From the NCBI RefSeq assembly GCF_007995085.1, contig NZ_VOQS01000003.1:2604001-2668000 (forward strand): DNA of 64,000 nucleotides, read 5' to 3'. This DNA comes from Paraburkholderia azotifigens (GTDB lineage: Bacteria > Pseudomonadota > Gammaproteobacteria > Burkholderiales > Burkholderiaceae). The position numbers were made by a program, and so were the translations under genes. The notes beneath the pieces are model-generated. The model saw nothing but the letters and a program-made list of their open reading frames with translations, was not told where the DNA came from and searched no databases. Below, one piece after another: positions 1 to 9,489 of this stretch. Numbering within the stretch: position 1 is the stretch's first letter; every line of letters begins with the position of its first letter.

Positions 1-1085
1 CGGTCTACAACTCGACCGACCTCGAAGCGAAGTTCACCACGGGTCCGCTCAAGCACGACGTGATCACGGGTCTCGACCTGAGCCACGAAACGTATAGCAA
101 CCAGAGCTTCACGGCGACCTCGCCGGGACTGCCGTCGAACACGATCGGCGTCGTGCCGCTGATCGATCCGCCGTATCTGCCGCGTCCGTCGAACGTCAAG
201 GAAGTCGCGACCAATCTCGCTGAATCGAGCGCGAATGGCGTGGGCGCGTATGTGAACGATACGGTTTCCATCGGCCAGCACTGGAAGGTGGTGGGCGGCG
301 TGCGCTGGGACCGCTACGAAGCGTCGATCCACAACTCGATCAACGTGCCGGGCTACGCAACGCAGACCAACTACTTCACGAGTGTGCGCGGCGGCATCAT
401 CTATCAGCCGGCCGACTGGCAATCGTATTACGTGTCGTACGGCACGTCGTTCGATCCGTCGCTCGAAGCGCTGACGCTGACGAACGGCCAGCAGAGCCTG
501 CCGCCCGAGCACAACAAGTCGTATGAAGTGGGCGCGAAGCTGGATCTGCTTGGCGGCGGCCTGTCGGTCACGCAATCGCTTTTCAACATTGAAAAGACGA
601 ATGCGCGTACGGCGAACCCGGACGGCAGCTACACGCTCGACGGCGATGTCCGCGTGCGCGGCTATCAGCTCGGTCTCGCGGGCCACATCACGAACAAGTG
701 GCAGGTGTTCGGCGGCTACACGTACATGGACGGCGAAATCCTGAAGGCTTTGGATGGCACACAGGGCAAGATTCCCGCCAACACGCCGAAACACACGCTG
801 ACGTTGTGGACCACGTATCTGTTCACGCCGCATTGGGAAATCGGCGGCGGCCCGACCTATATGTCGTCGCGTTATGCAGCCAACAACAACTTCGTGCAGG
901 TCGGCGGCTACACGCGCTGGGACGCAATGGCCGCGTATCACGCGAAGCGTTACGACGTCCAGCTCAACGTGCTGAACCTGACCGACAAGAATTACTACGA
1001 CGCGCTGATTCCGTCCGACGGCGGACGCGCGGTGCCGGGTTACGGCCGCACGTTCCTTGCGACGGTAAACTATCGCTTCTTCTGA
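1..1085 (+). CDS. TonB-dependent siderophore receptor, C-terminal part (5' end outside window)
   Basis: About 360 residues of an outer-membrane beta-barrel are visible, open from base 3 to the TGA at 1083-1085; the plug domain and start lie left of the window. The protein has the alternating aromatic strands of a ligand-gated channel (for example WQSYYVSYGTSFDPSLE, then YEVGAKLDLLGGGLSVTQS) and ends VNYRFF with the terminal Phe needed for barrel assembly. Family knowledge says such receptors import ferric siderophores using TonB-ExbBD energy. The next gene, 101 bp downstream, is a PiuC-type dioxygenase, the usual partner of PiuA/Fiu-like receptors, which suggests catecholate-type iron uptake. 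The exact ligand cannot be read from the barrel alone. Confidence 0.93.
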   Translation, partial: VYNSTDLEAKFTTGPLKHDVITGLDLSHETYSNQSFTATSPGLPSNTIGVVPLIDPPYLPRPSNVKEVATNLAESSANGVGAYVNDTVSIGQHWKVVGGVRWDRYEASIHNSINVPGYATQTNYFTSVRGGIIYQPADWQSYYVSYGTSFDPSLEALTLTNGQQSLPPEHNKSYEVGAKLDLLGGGLSVTQSLFNIEKTNARTANPDGSYTLDGDVRVRGYQLGLAGHITNKWQVFGGYTYMDGEILKALDGTQGKIPANTPKHTLTLWTTYLFTPHWEIGGGPTYMSSRYAANNNFVQVGGYTRWDAMAAYHAKRYDVQLNVLNLTDKNYYDALIPSDGGRAVPGYGRTFLATVNYRFF

Positions 1086-1186
1086 TCGCATGAAGCGATA
1101 GCCCAGGACATGCCGTGCGCTTTCCCGCATGAAGCGATTCATGCAGACCGCGCGCGGCGCGCTCCGTTATGCAGGAACCTTGAACG

Positions 1187-1870
1187 ATGATTGTCTCGAT
1201 CCCGGACGTACTGAGTCCCGCCGAAGCCGCCGCGATGCGCGCTGAACTCGAAGCGAGCGATGCATGGGTGGATGGCCGCGCGACAGCCGGCTATCAGGGC
1301 GCGCCCGTCAAGCGCAACCAGCAGATCGAGCAAACGTCTCCGATCGCGCTGGAAATGGGCGACCGGATCGTCGCGTCGCTGGAACGTCACCCGCTTTTCA
1401 TCAGCGCTGCGCTGCCGAACAGGGTATATCCGCCGCTCTTTAACCGCTATGAAGGCGGCATGCACTTCGGCAGTCACGTCGATGGCGCGATCCGTCTCGT
1501 GCCGGGTAGCGGCGTGCGCGTACGCACCGACATCTCGATCACGCTCTTCCTCACGCCGCCCGACGAATACGACGGCGGCGAACTGCTGATCGAAGATACG
1601 TTCGGCGTGCAAGAAGTGAAACTGCCCGCCGGACACGCGATCGTCTATCCGGGCACGAGCCTGCATCAGGTGCGGCCCGTGACGCGCGGCGCGCGCGTGT
1701 CGAGTTTCTTCTGGGCGCAAAGCCTCGTGCGCGACGACACGCAGCGCGCGATGCTGTTCGATCTTGACGGCGCGATCCAGCGTTTGAATGCGTCGAATGG
1801 CGATGAAGCGGCGCGACGGACGCTAGTGGGCTGTTATCACAACCTGCTGCGCATGTGGAGCGAAACGTAA
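1187..1870 (+). CDS. piuC: Fe(II)/2-oxoglutarate-dependent PKHD-type hydroxylase (PiuC/YbiX)
   Basis: 227 aa, the usual PiuC/YbiX length (about 225). It starts MIVSIPDVLS and carries the double-stranded beta-helix iron site: H97-x-D99 (FGSHVDG), H160 (GTSLHQV) and the 2-oxoglutarate-binding R170 (RGARVSS). Family members sit beside TonB-dependent siderophore receptors and are induced by iron starvation; the substrate is not established. Here it follows such a receptor on the same strand, so an iron-acquisition role is a reasonable inference. It ends 4 bp before the convergent EamA gene. Confidence 0.92.
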   Translation: MIVSIPDVLSPAEAAAMRAELEASDAWVDGRATAGYQGAPVKRNQQIEQTSPIALEMGDRIVASLERHPLFISAALPNRVYPPLFNRYEGGMHFGSHVDGAIRLVPGSGVRVRTDISITLFLTPPDEYDGGELLIEDTFGVQEVKLPAGHAIVYPGTSLHQVRPVTRGARVSSFFWAQSLVRDDTQRAMLFDLDGAIQRLNASNGDEAARRTLVGCYHNLLRMWSET

Positions 1871-1874
1871 AGCG

Positions 1875-2795
1875 CTACGCGGCGCTTCTTGCCGAAGAGG
1901 AGGGCGCAGGATTCTTCCGCGGATTGCGCCCGCTTTGCAGCAGAAACACGCCGCCGAGAATGCAGACCATCGCCAGCAGATCGAGCGAACGGATCGGCTC
2001 GTGCGCAAACAGCACGCCGATCGCCAGGGCGACGACGGGCGGAATATACGTGACGCTCGACGCCGCCAGCGCGCCGAGCCGCTCCACGATGAAGTAGTAC
2101 AGGATGTACGCGAGGGCCGTGCCGAGCAGGCCGAGCCCTAACGCGATGCCGACGGCTGCGCGCATGTCCTGCGCGATGTGCGTCATGCCGTCGAACGGCG
2201 TTACGCAGGCAATCGTCAGAAGCGCAAAGCCGATCTGCCACGTCGACAGCGCGACGGGCGACATGTCGAGCTTTGACAGAAAGCGCCGCGCATACACAAA
2301 CGAGCAGCCCACGCTCAACGACCCCGCCACCATATACGCGACACCGCCCAGGTTCACGCTCGCGACGGCGCCATGCCACGGCCGCGCGATCATCAGCACG
2401 CCCACGAAACCGCACACCACGCCGGCGATCATGCGCGCAGTCGGCCGCTCGGCGCGCAACAGCGCCCACGCGCAGACGAACGAGAAGAGCGGTATCGCGC
2501 CGCTCAACATGCCCGCCACGCTCGACAGCAACAGCGAAGCGCCTTTCGCAAACGCATAGTAGTAGACGCTCGTCGCGAGCAGCGACATCACGATGAAGTG
2601 ATGCGCGTAGCGCAACTGCTTCCACGACAGCACCTTCGTTGCAAGCGCGTAGACGAGCAGCGGCAGAAAGCCGAACAGCACGCGCAGGAAGACGATCTGG
2701 GCGGGCGTGATCAACACGCTGGCCCACTTCATAAACAGAAAATTGCTGCCCCAGATGAGGCCGAGCAGCGCGAACGCGAGATAGGCGGGGTTCAT
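1875..2795 (-). CDS. EamA/DMT-family inner-membrane transporter
   Basis: 306 aa from ATG 2795 (MNPAYLAFALLGLIWGSNF). The frame stays open to 2915, but the extra residues are not membrane-like and would run into the divergent regulator, so the ATG before the first hydrophobic segment was chosen; an ATG at 2807 is an alternative. Ten predicted membrane helices are arranged as two EamA repeats, with the typical start GLIWGSNFLFMK and a second-repeat GLLGTALAYILYY. Members export amino acids, metabolites or drugs. The divergent LysR gene about 100 bp away probably controls it. The substrate cannot be told from the sequence. Confidence 0.9.
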   Translation of the reverse strand: MNPAYLAFALLGLIWGSNFLFMKWASVLITPAQIVFLRVLFGFLPLLVYALATKVLSWKQLRYAHHFIVMSLLATSVYYYAFAKGASLLLSSVAGMLSGAIPLFSFVCAWALLRAERPTARMIAGVVCGFVGVLMIARPWHGAVASVNLGGVAYMVAGSLSVGCSFVYARRFLSKLDMSPVALSTWQIGFALLTIACVTPFDGMTHIAQDMRAAVGIALGLGLLGTALAYILYYFIVERLGALAASSVTYIPPVVALAIGVLFAHEPIRSLDLLAMVCILGGVFLLQSGRNPRKNPAPSSSARSAA

Positions 2796-2896
2796 GGAAA
2801 AGACCATCGGATGCAAGGACGATGGGCCGATTGTGCTGCGTGCGCAGATGCGGTACAAACGATTTGTTCTCGTCGATATTGCAGAAAAACTATCGT

Positions 2897-3775
2897 ATGT
2901 CCAGCATGCCTCCACTCAAGGCACTGGTCGCGTTCGAAGCGGCCATGCGCCTGAACAGTTTTTCTCTGGCCGCCGATGAGCTGAACGTGACGCCCGGCGC
3001 AGTCGGCCAGCAGATCCAGAAGCTCGAAGCCTGGCTCGGAGTCTCGCTGTTCGCACGTCAGGTGCGGCAGATCGTGCCGACGGACGAAGCACGTGCCTAC
3101 TGCGCGCAGATTCAACCCGCGCTCGCGCAGATCGTGCATGCGAGCCGCCGCATTCGGGAGAACCAGAACAAAGGCGTGCGCATATCGATGCCGCCCAGTT
3201 TCGCCGCCAAATGGTTTGCGCCGCGCATGACGGAGTTTCTGATTGCGCATCCGGGCGTCGCGCTGGAACTGAATACGACGACCGCGATGGTCGATTTCGA
3301 ATTGCAGTCGATCGATCTGGCCGTGCGCTATTTCGACGGCAATGCGCCTGAATTGAACGTGCAACTGCTGCATGCCGACGAAGCGCGAGTCTATTGCAGT
3401 CCGTCGTACGCACGAAGGCTGAAGCTGAAAAGCCCTGACGATCTGCAACGCGCGACGCTGCTGCACAACACGCTGCACCCTCACTGGACGACGTGGCTCA
3501 GGAAATTCGGCAAACTGTCCGCGCGGCAGATCGACGGCATTGCGGGGATTCACTTCGACCAGTCGCTGATGGCGATCGAAGCGGCCGTGCGCGCGCAGGG
3601 TGTCGTACTGACGAGCGCGGTCCTGACGGAAGCCGAGCAGGCGGCGAAGTCGCTGATCGATCCGTTCGGTTTGAGCTTGCCGTTGAAGACCGCGTATTAC
3701 CTCGTGTATCCGAAGTCGATCGAACTCAAGCCCGGTGCCGCGACCTTGAAAGCGTGGTTCATCGGCGAACAATAA
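2897..3775 (+). CDS. LysR-family transcriptional regulator (GcvA-like)
   Basis: 292 aa from ATG 2897 (MSSMPPLKALVAFEAA). The open frame begins at 2822, but the first 25 codons are not HTH-like and would overlap the promoter region. The N-terminal winged HTH (FEAAMRLNSFSLAADELNVT, then PGAVGQQIQKLEAWLG) and the C-terminal effector domain (VRISMPPSFAAKWFAPRM) resemble the GcvA/AmpR branch. It is divergent from the EamA exporter, the usual LysR-target arrangement, so it likely controls that exporter and itself. It ends 2 bp before a strong bidirectional terminator. Confidence 0.92.
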   Translation: MSSMPPLKALVAFEAAMRLNSFSLAADELNVTPGAVGQQIQKLEAWLGVSLFARQVRQIVPTDEARAYCAQIQPALAQIVHASRRIRENQNKGVRISMPPSFAAKWFAPRMTEFLIAHPGVALELNTTTAMVDFELQSIDLAVRYFDGNAPELNVQLLHADEARVYCSPSYARRLKLKSPDDLQRATLLHNTLHPHWTTWLRKFGKLSARQIDGIAGIHFDQSLMAIEAAVRAQGVVLTSAVLTEAEQAAKSLIDPFGLSLPLKTAYYLVYPKSIELKPGAATLKAWFIGEQ

Positions 3776-3777
3776 GC

Positions 3778-3805
3778 AAAACGCCCGCAAAATGCGGGCG
3801 TTTTT
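3778..3805. terminator. Bidirectional rho-independent terminator
   Basis: An 8-bp perfect stem ACGCCCGC (3781-3788) / GCGGGCGT (3794-3801) with a 5-nt loop, flanked by A residues on the left and TTTTT on the right. It lies between the convergent ends of the LysR gene and lldP, so it can stop transcription from both sides. Confidence 0.9.
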
Positions 3806-3827
3806 CAAACACGAAGCAATCGGGCGC

Positions 3828-5537
3828 TTAACCGGGCAGCATGCCAGGCAACACGTAAGCCTGCAGCAGCGTGATCAGACCGACGATCACCGCGAACAGC
3901 AGGCTGTGCCGCACGGTGAAGCGGAACAGTTCCGACTCGCGCCCGACAAGACCCGTCGCCGCGCAAGCCACCGCGATCGATTGCGGCGAAATCATCTTGC
4001 CCGTCACGCCGCCCGTCGTATTGGCGGCCACGAGCAGCGTGTCCGACACACCGATCTGATGCGCGGTCGTATGCTGAAGCGAGCAGAACAGCGCATTCGA
4101 CGACGTATCCGAACCCGTCAGGAACACGCCAAGCCAGCCGAGGATCGGCGAGAAGAACGGAAACGCAGCGCCTGTGCCGGCGAGCAGCAAGGCCAGCGTC
4201 GACGACATGCCCGAATAGTTCGCGACGAACGCAAACGACAGCACGAGACCGATCGACAGCACCGGGCGGCGCAATTCCTTCAGCGTTTCGCCGAACGTCG
4301 TGATCGCATCGCGCGGCTTCACGCGCAGCAAGACCATCGAGATCAGCGCGGTCAGCAGAATCGCCGTGCCGACTGCGGAGAGCAGGTCGATCTTGAGCAC
4401 GGCCTCGTACGCCTTCGGCGTCGCGACGATGGGCGCCGTTTTCATCACGAGCTGATCCAGCCCGGGCACCTTGAACTTGATGATGCTCCAGGCCAGTGCG
4501 CCCTTCGCGCCGAACAGTGTCTTGAACGACTGCAGGCTCCACACGGTGACGACCGCGGTGAGAATGCCGAACGGCGCCCACGCACGGATCGTCTGCGCGA
4601 GCGTATACGGCGACGCGCGACGGCTCGCGCCAGTCGATCCTTCACCGCCGCCAAAGCCGCCGAAGCCCGACAGCGCCGCTGCGCCGCCGCTCATCGTGCC
4701 GCGTGCCGTATCGTGCGCACGGCGCGGATGCCAGACCTTCAGGAACGAAGCGAGCGCGACGAGGCTGACCAGCGCCGACGTGATGTCCGGCAGTTCAGGT
4801 CCGATGTGATTCGACGTGAAGTACTGCGTGATGGCGAAGCTGCCGCCTGCCACGAGCGCGGCCGGCCACGTTTCCTTGATACCGCGCTTGCCGTCCATCA
4901 TGAACACGAGCCAGAAGGGCACGGCCAGCGACAGCAACGGCAACTGGCGGCCCGCCGTCGCGCCGATCAGGAACGGATCGATGCCCGTCACCTGGCCCGC
5001 GACGATGATGGGAATCCCCATCGCGCCGAACGCCACGGGCGCGGTGTTCGCGATCAGGCACAGACCTGCTGCCTTCAGCGGATCGAAGCCCAGACCGACG
5101 AGCAGCGCCGCCGTGATCGCGACGGGTGCGCCGAAGCCTGCCGCACCTTCAAGAAACGCGCCGAACGAAAACCCGATCAGCAGCAGTTGCAGACGTTGAT
5201 CATCCGTCAACGCGAGCACCGATGCGCGGATGATGTCGAACTGGCCCGTCTTTACGACCAGCTTGTAGAGGAACACGGCCGTGATGATGATCCACGCGAT
5301 CGGCCACAAACCGTAGGCGAAGCCGAAGCCCGCAGCAGCGAACGCCTGCGGTGCGGGCATGCCGTACGCGAAGATCGCGACGGCCAGCGACAGGATCAGC
5401 GTGCCCGCCGCGGCGACATGTCCCTTCAGGCGCAGCGCTGCCAGCGCGACGAAGAAAAAGATGATCGGGATGCTGGCCGCGAGCGCGGATAGCCAGAGGC
5501 TGCCGAGCGGCAGATAGGTCTGATACCACGGGTGCAT
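3828..5537 (-). CDS. lldP: L-lactate permease
   Basis: 569 aa from ATG 5537 ([12 protein letters not shown]), with a GGAGGA ribosome site directly upstream; an in-frame upstream extension to 5597 lacks such a site. It is a multi-span LctP-family membrane protein with family signatures such as [35 protein letters not shown] and [10 protein letters not shown]. LctP permeases take up L-lactate (and often D-lactate or glycolate) with protons. It is the last gene of the lutA-lutC-lutB-lldP row; the 115-bp gap before it holds a stem-loop. Lengths around 550-590 aa are normal for the family. Confidence 0.95.
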   Translation of the reverse strand: MHPWYQTYLPLGSLWLSALAASIPIIFFFVALAALRLKGHVAAAGTLILSLAVAIFAYGMPAPQAFAAAGFGFAYGLWPIAWIIITAVFLYKLVVKTGQFDIIRASVLALTDDQRLQLLLIGFSFGAFLEGAAGFGAPVAITAALLVGLGFDPLKAAGLCLIANTAPVAFGAMGIPIIVAGQVTGIDPFLIGATAGRQLPLLSLAVPFWLVFMMDGKRGIKETWPAALVAGGSFAITQYFTSNHIGPELPDITSALVSLVALASFLKVWHPRRAHDTARGTMSGGAAALSGFGGFGGGEGSTGASRRASPYTLAQTIRAWAPFGILTAVVTVWSLQSFKTLFGAKGALAWSIIKFKVPGLDQLVMKTAPIVATPKAYEAVLKIDLLSAVGTAILLTALISMVLLRVKPRDAITTFGETLKELRRPVLSIGLVLSFAFVANYSGMSSTLALLLAGTGAAFPFFSPILGWLGVFLTGSDTSSNALFCSLQHTTAHQIGVSDTLLVAANTTGGVTGKMISPQSIAVACAATGLVGRESELFRFTVRHSLLFAVIVGLITLLQAYVLPGMLPG

Positions 5538-5600
5538 GTCGGTCTCCTCCGAAAATGCGTTCAATAAATTCTTTTTTGGCGGCGCGCGGCCGCTCACCGC

Positions 5601-5621
5601 GCATCGCCTGATAAGCGATGC
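5601..5621 (-). other. Stem-loop between lutB and lldP
   Basis: A perfect 7-bp inverted repeat GCATCGC (5601-5607) / GCGATGC (5615-5621) with a 7-nt loop in the lutB-lldP gap. It has no U tract on the transcript strand, so it is not a standard terminator. It could be an RNA-processing or stability element that sets lldP level apart from the upstream genes (inference). Confidence 0.45.
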
Positions 5622-5652
5622 ACGCGTGCCGAGGTTCGTGGAAAGGTAAAAG

Positions 5653-7098
5653 CTATTCGGGTTGGCCGCGCTCGCGCATCAGATCGTGCAGGCTGCGCGC
5701 AGCGGGCTTGAGCGGTTCGCGATGACGGGTCCAGCCCATCTGGTTCTTCGGCGCGAAGCCGCGCAGCCGCGTCGCGGCCCAGCGCAACATCCGGTAGGCG
5801 CGCGGATGTGCGAACGCGCCGCTCCAGAAGCGCCACACGAACTGTTCTTCGCGGCTGAACTTCGCACCCTGGCCGCGCAGCGGATGCGCGACCACTTCGT
5901 TCGGATCGCGATTCGCTTCCGTGCGCAGACGCACCAGCAGTTCGGGAATCGGAATGCGCACGGGGCACACTTCGCCGCATGCGCCGCACAGACTCGATGC
6001 CGTCGGCAGATCGGCGGTTTCTTCGAGGCCGAGCAGATGCGGCGAAATGATCTTGCCGATCGGACCCGGATACGTCGTGCCGTAAGCATGCCCGCCGATG
6101 CGCGTGTACACGGGGCAATGATTCATGCACGCGCCACAGCGGATGCATTGCAGCGTCGCGCGCAACTGTTCGTCGGCATAGGCTTGCGTGCGACCGTTAT
6201 CGAGCAGCACCACGTGCATGTCGCGCGGACCGTCGCGCTCGCCTTCGCGCCGCGGGCCGGTGATCAGGTTGAAGTACGTCGTGATCGCCTGGCCCGTTGC
6301 GGAGCGCGTGAGCAGGCTCGAAAGCGGCACGATATGCGACAGCTTCGCGACCACTTTCTCCATGCCCATGATCGCGATGTGCACGTCGGGCACGGTGGTC
6401 GACAGGCGTCCGTTGCCTTCGTTTTCGACGAGCCAGAGCGTGCCCGTGTCGGCGGCCGCGAAGTTGACGCCGGACAGGCCGATGTCGGCATCGACGAATG
6501 CGCGGCGCAGTGCGCGGCGGCCCGTCTGGATCAGCTCGTCGACGTCTTCCGTGTAGCGCGTGTCCGGGATGTGCTGTTCGAACAGTTCGGCGATATCGGC
6601 CTTCGTCTTGTGGATCGCGGGCATCACGATATGCGACGGCTTTTCGTGCGCGAGTTGCACGATGTACTCGCCCATATCCGATTCGATGCAGTCGATGCCG
6701 CGCGCTTCGAGGTAGTGATTGAGCTCGATCTCCTCGCTCGCCATCGACTTGCCCTTGATCACGCGCTTCGCGTCGTGCGATTTCGCAATGCCGTGAATGA
6801 TCGCGGTGGCGTCGGCGGCCGTTTCGGCCCAGTGCACGTGAACGCCGCGCGCCGTGAGCTTTTCTTCGAGCTGCACGAGCAGATCGGGCAGGCGCGACAG
6901 TGCATGCTGGCGCACGGCTTCGCCGAGATCGCGCAGATGCTGGAGTTCGTCGTCGTCGGGGAATTGCGTGCGGCGCTTCGTTTGCAGGAAGTCCATTGCG
7001 CCGCGAAAACTGCTGCGCAGCTTCGGATCGTCGAGTGCGGCACGGGCGCGCGTCTTGAAGTCTTGCGGCGGCACGAAGTGCATCGGGGTGGCGTTCAT
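5653..7098 (-). CDS. lutB: Lactate utilisation iron-sulfur protein LutB/LldF
   Basis: 481 aa, normal for LutB (about 470-480). The N-terminal part is the LUD domain ([37 protein letters not shown]). It is followed by two [4Fe-4S] cysteine motifs: [14 protein letters not shown] and, about 50 residues later, [13 protein letters not shown]. LutABC together oxidise L-lactate to pyruvate through a cytochrome-independent route. Its ATG overlaps the stop of lutC by 4 bp (ATGA, 7095-7098), so the two are translationally coupled. Confidence 0.95.
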   Translation of the reverse strand: MNATPMHFVPPQDFKTRARAALDDPKLRSSFRGAMDFLQTKRRTQFPDDDELQHLRDLGEAVRQHALSRLPDLLVQLEEKLTARGVHVHWAETAADATAIIHGIAKSHDAKRVIKGKSMASEEIELNHYLEARGIDCIESDMGEYIVQLAHEKPSHIVMPAIHKTKADIAELFEQHIPDTRYTEDVDELIQTGRRALRRAFVDADIGLSGVNFAAADTGTLWLVENEGNGRLSTTVPDVHIAIMGMEKVVAKLSHIVPLSSLLTRSATGQAITTYFNLITGPRREGERDGPRDMHVVLLDNGRTQAYADEQLRATLQCIRCGACMNHCPVYTRIGGHAYGTTYPGPIGKIISPHLLGLEETADLPTASSLCGACGEVCPVRIPIPELLVRLRTEANRDPNEVVAHPLRGQGAKFSREEQFVWRFWSGAFAHPRAYRMLRWAATRLRGFAPKNQMGWTRHREPLKPAARSLHDLMRERGQPE

Positions 7099-7811
7099 GC
7101 TGCGTCTCCGTGCTTAAGCGCCGCGTTATCGGCCTGATGTTCGACGATCACGACCCACAGTTCGCGCGGACCGTGCGCGCCATAAGCGAGCGTTTGCTGA
7201 ATGTCGGAGGTCTTCGATGGTCCCGAGATCATCACGAGATTGGTCGGCATGCCCGCTTGCCATTGCTCGGCGCGCATCGCGGCGTGCAGGTCAGCGTGCA
7301 GCGTGTGCGCGTAGACGAGCGCGATGTGCAGCGGCGGCACGAGCGACATCGTGCGCGGCGAACCGGCGTCGGGTGCGACGATCAGCGTGCCCGTCGCGGC
7401 AAGGCCCGAGCGCGCGACGGTGAAGCCGGCGTCGATCGTGTCGAACAGTTCGGCCTTCCAGTGCTCGATCGGCTGATCGTAGTTGCGTGTCGCGACGGAA
7501 GGCGGCAACGCCTGTTGCAACGCAGCGCCTTCCGCTCGCGATGTATCGAGCAGCAAGCGCTGCACGTTGGCTTGCTGCAAGCGTTGCGCGATCAGCGCGG
7601 GCCACGTGCGCTCCGTCGCGCGGAACACTTCGGCGTGTGAGGCAGTCAGCGCAGCCTGCATCGATTCGACGAGTGTCTGCGTGGGCAATGCGGTGCGGCG
7701 GCCGTCGTAATGCAGATCGATGCCATCGTCGAGGCGCTTCAGATCGTCGCCCGAAACCTGAGCGGGTGCGGCGGCGCGCAAGCGGCCGAGCATGCGTTCG
7801 CGGGCGTTCAT
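7095..7811 (-). CDS. lutC: Lactate utilisation protein LutC/LldG (LUD domain)
   Basis: 238 aa from ATG 7811 (MNARERMLGRLRAA), which overlaps the end of lutA by 4 bp; the frame is open further upstream, inside lutA. A single LUD domain ends with the conserved block LAATGTLIVAPDAGSPRTMS and the tail ELWVVIVEH. LutC is the non-Fe-S subunit of the L-lactate oxidation complex. The gene order lutA-lutC-lutB differs from the Bacillus lutABC order but is often seen in Burkholderiaceae (recalled, not checked). Confidence 0.93.
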   Translation of the reverse strand: MNARERMLGRLRAAAPAQVSGDDLKRLDDGIDLHYDGRRTALPTQTLVESMQAALTASHAEVFRATERTWPALIAQRLQQANVQRLLLDTSRAEGAALQQALPPSVATRNYDQPIEHWKAELFDTIDAGFTVARSGLAATGTLIVAPDAGSPRTMSLVPPLHIALVYAHTLHADLHAAMRAEQWQAGMPTNLVMISGPSKTSDIQQTLAYGAHGPRELWVVIVEHQADNAALKHGDAA

Positions 7812-8602
7812 GCCTTGCGCCCCTTGTTTTGCGCGTCGGCGCGTTGCGTGCGGCGCCACAGGAAGCTCGCGATATGCTCGACTTCAACGGGGGCGCCCTG
7901 ATGACGGGCCGCATGTCCGATGTTCAGCAAACAACCGCAGTCGGCGGAAACGATACGCTCGCAGCCTGTTGCACAGGCGGACGCGACCTTGTCGCGCACC
8001 ATCGCGCCGGAAATGTCGGGATGCTTGAGCGAGAACGTGCCGCCAAAACCGCAGCATTCGGATTCGCGTTCGTGTTCGATACGCGTGACCCCCGGCAACG
8101 CATCGACGAGTTCGACGCCGTGCACGCGCGTGCCCATTTCGCGGCGCGCCGCGCATGAGGTGTGCAGCACGACACGTTCGTCGGCGGCATCGCTCGTCGC
8201 GGGCAATTCGATGTGCAGCACGCGCAGCAGGAATTCGCTCAGTTCGTAGACGCGTTCGCTGAGTTCTTCCGCCTTCTGAGCCATTGCGGGATCGCCAGCG
8301 AACAGCTTCGGCCAGTGATGGCGCATCATGCCCGCACACGAGCCCGACGGCACGATCACGGGCCAGGGCTTCGAGAAGATATCGAACTGGGCGCGCGCGA
8401 CGTCGCGGGCCTGTTCGGGATTGCCGCTGCTGTACGCGGGCTGGCCGCAGCAGCTTTGCTCCTGAGGAAAGTGCACGACGAGCCCTTCGCGTTCGAGCAG
8501 CTTCACGGCGTCGAGTCCGGCTTCGGGCACGAACAGGTCGACGAGGCAGGTGGCGAACAGATACACATCGCGCGGGGCCGCCGGATATTGCCTTTCCTTC
8601 AT
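7808..8602 (-). CDS. lutA: Lactate utilisation Fe-S oxidoreductase LutA/LldE
   Basis: 264 aa from ATG 8602 (MKERQYPAAPRDVYLFATC), preceded by GGAGCGAG. An upstream extension to 8884 would run across the lldR promoter and operator and was rejected. Two CCG domains carry the heterodisulfide-reductase-like motifs QSCCGQPAYSSG and SECCGFGGTFS. It is the first gene of the lactate operon, transcribed away from lldR, so the operator at 8712-8722 can control both. Confidence 0.94.
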   Translation of the reverse strand: MKERQYPAAPRDVYLFATCLVDLFVPEAGLDAVKLLEREGLVVHFPQEQSCCGQPAYSSGNPEQARDVARAQFDIFSKPWPVIVPSGSCAGMMRHHWPKLFAGDPAMAQKAEELSERVYELSEFLLRVLHIELPATSDAADERVVLHTSCAARREMGTRVHGVELVDALPGVTRIEHERESECCGFGGTFSLKHPDISGAMVRDKVASACATGCERIVSADCGCLLNIGHAARHQGAPVEVEHIASFLWRRTQRADAQNKGRKA

Positions 8603-8711
8603 ATCTCGCTCCAGAATGCGTCCGCTTTGCGCGCCGCTCGCATGGCGAGTGACTGCGCGGATCGCTTGAATCGTTGACGCATGATTCCCAAATGTGGGCG
8701 ACAATACAAAT

Positions 8712-8722
8712 TGGTTGGACCA
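8712..8722. promoter_or_regulatory. LldR operator O1 (TGGT-N3-ACCA)
   Basis: TGGTTGGACCA, within AAATTGGTTGGACCACT, lies in the lutA-lldR divergent region 17 bp before the lldR start. It matches the FadR-subfamily GntR consensus TNGT-N3-ACNA, and its left side (AATTGGT) matches the PdhR/LldR-type site. The regulator gene is next to it, so a role as repressor site for the lactate operon and lldR is likely. Confidence 0.72.
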
Positions 8723-8738
8723 CTGAAGAGGCAAGAAC

Positions 8739-9443
8739 ATGGCGACGCAGACGCGGGAGCGGGGCAGGGTGGAGCGCATCATGCGTGAAATGGAAACCGC
8801 GCTGCTGGACGGCACATGGCCGCCGGGCTCGCGGCTGCCCGCCGAGCGCATGCTGGCGCAACAGTACGAGGTATCGCGCAACACGGTGCGCGAGGCGATC
8901 CAGCGGCTCGCGGCGCGCGGTCTGTTGCAGAGCCGGCGCGGTGCGGGCGTGTATGCGACGGATCAGCTGCGGGCGGGCATTGCGTCGCCCTGGGGGCAGC
9001 TGGTCGCCGATCACCCGGTGCTGCGCAACGACATTCTGGAATTCCGCCGCGTGCTCGAAGGCGCGACGGCCTACTTCGCGGCGATGCGCGCGACGGGCGC
9101 GGACCTCAAACGTATCCGCTCATTGATGCGCGAACTCGAACGCTCGCACGGCTGCGACGACAAGGAAAGCGAAGCGACGGCGGACACGCAATTGCACGAC
9201 GCGATCGCGCAAGCCTCGCACAACACGATGTTCCTGCATCTGCACACGAGCATTCTCGGCATGCTGCGCGAGCACATTACGATCAGCGGCACGGACTTGC
9301 GGCAGCTCGGCGCGAAGGAATCGGCACAACTGCTGGTCCAGCATCGCGCCGTGTGCGACGCGATCTGCAAGCGGCGGCCGGAAGAAGCGCGCACGGCGAT
9401 GCACACGCATATCGACTACGTGCGCAGCAACCTCCACGAATGA
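8739..9443 (+). CDS. lldR: L-lactate-responsive GntR/FadR-family regulator LldR
   Basis: 234 aa. The N-terminal winged HTH (GTWPPGSRLPAERMLAQQYE; VSRNTVREAIQRLAARGLL) is followed by an all-helical FCD effector domain with metal-ligand positions (LEFRRVLEG, DTQLHDAIAQASHN, HRAVCDAI, HTHIDYV). FCD regulators of this position respond to lactate and repress lct/lut genes. The gene is divergent from lutA, and copies of the same half-site flank it (8712-8722 and 9452-9462). Confidence 0.92.
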   Translation: MATQTRERGRVERIMREMETALLDGTWPPGSRLPAERMLAQQYEVSRNTVREAIQRLAARGLLQSRRGAGVYATDQLRAGIASPWGQLVADHPVLRNDILEFRRVLEGATAYFAAMRATGADLKRIRSLMRELERSHGCDDKESEATADTQLHDAIAQASHNTMFLHLHTSILGMLREHITISGTDLRQLGAKESAQLLVQHRAVCDAICKRRPEEARTAMHTHIDYVRSNLHE

Positions 9444-9451
9444 CGTGAAAC

Positions 9452-9462
9452 TGGTCCAACCA
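9452..9462. promoter_or_regulatory. Second LldR-like operator (O2) downstream of lldR
   Basis: TGGTCCAACCA is the exact reverse complement of the O1 core TGGTTGGACCA. It lies 8 bp after the lldR stop, between the convergent lldR and chemoreceptor genes, and about 740 bp centre to centre from O1. Placement after a gene is unusual for an operator; a looping or auxiliary role is inferred. Confidence 0.55.
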
Positions 9463-9489
9463 CGTCATCGCAACAAAAAACGCTAAACA

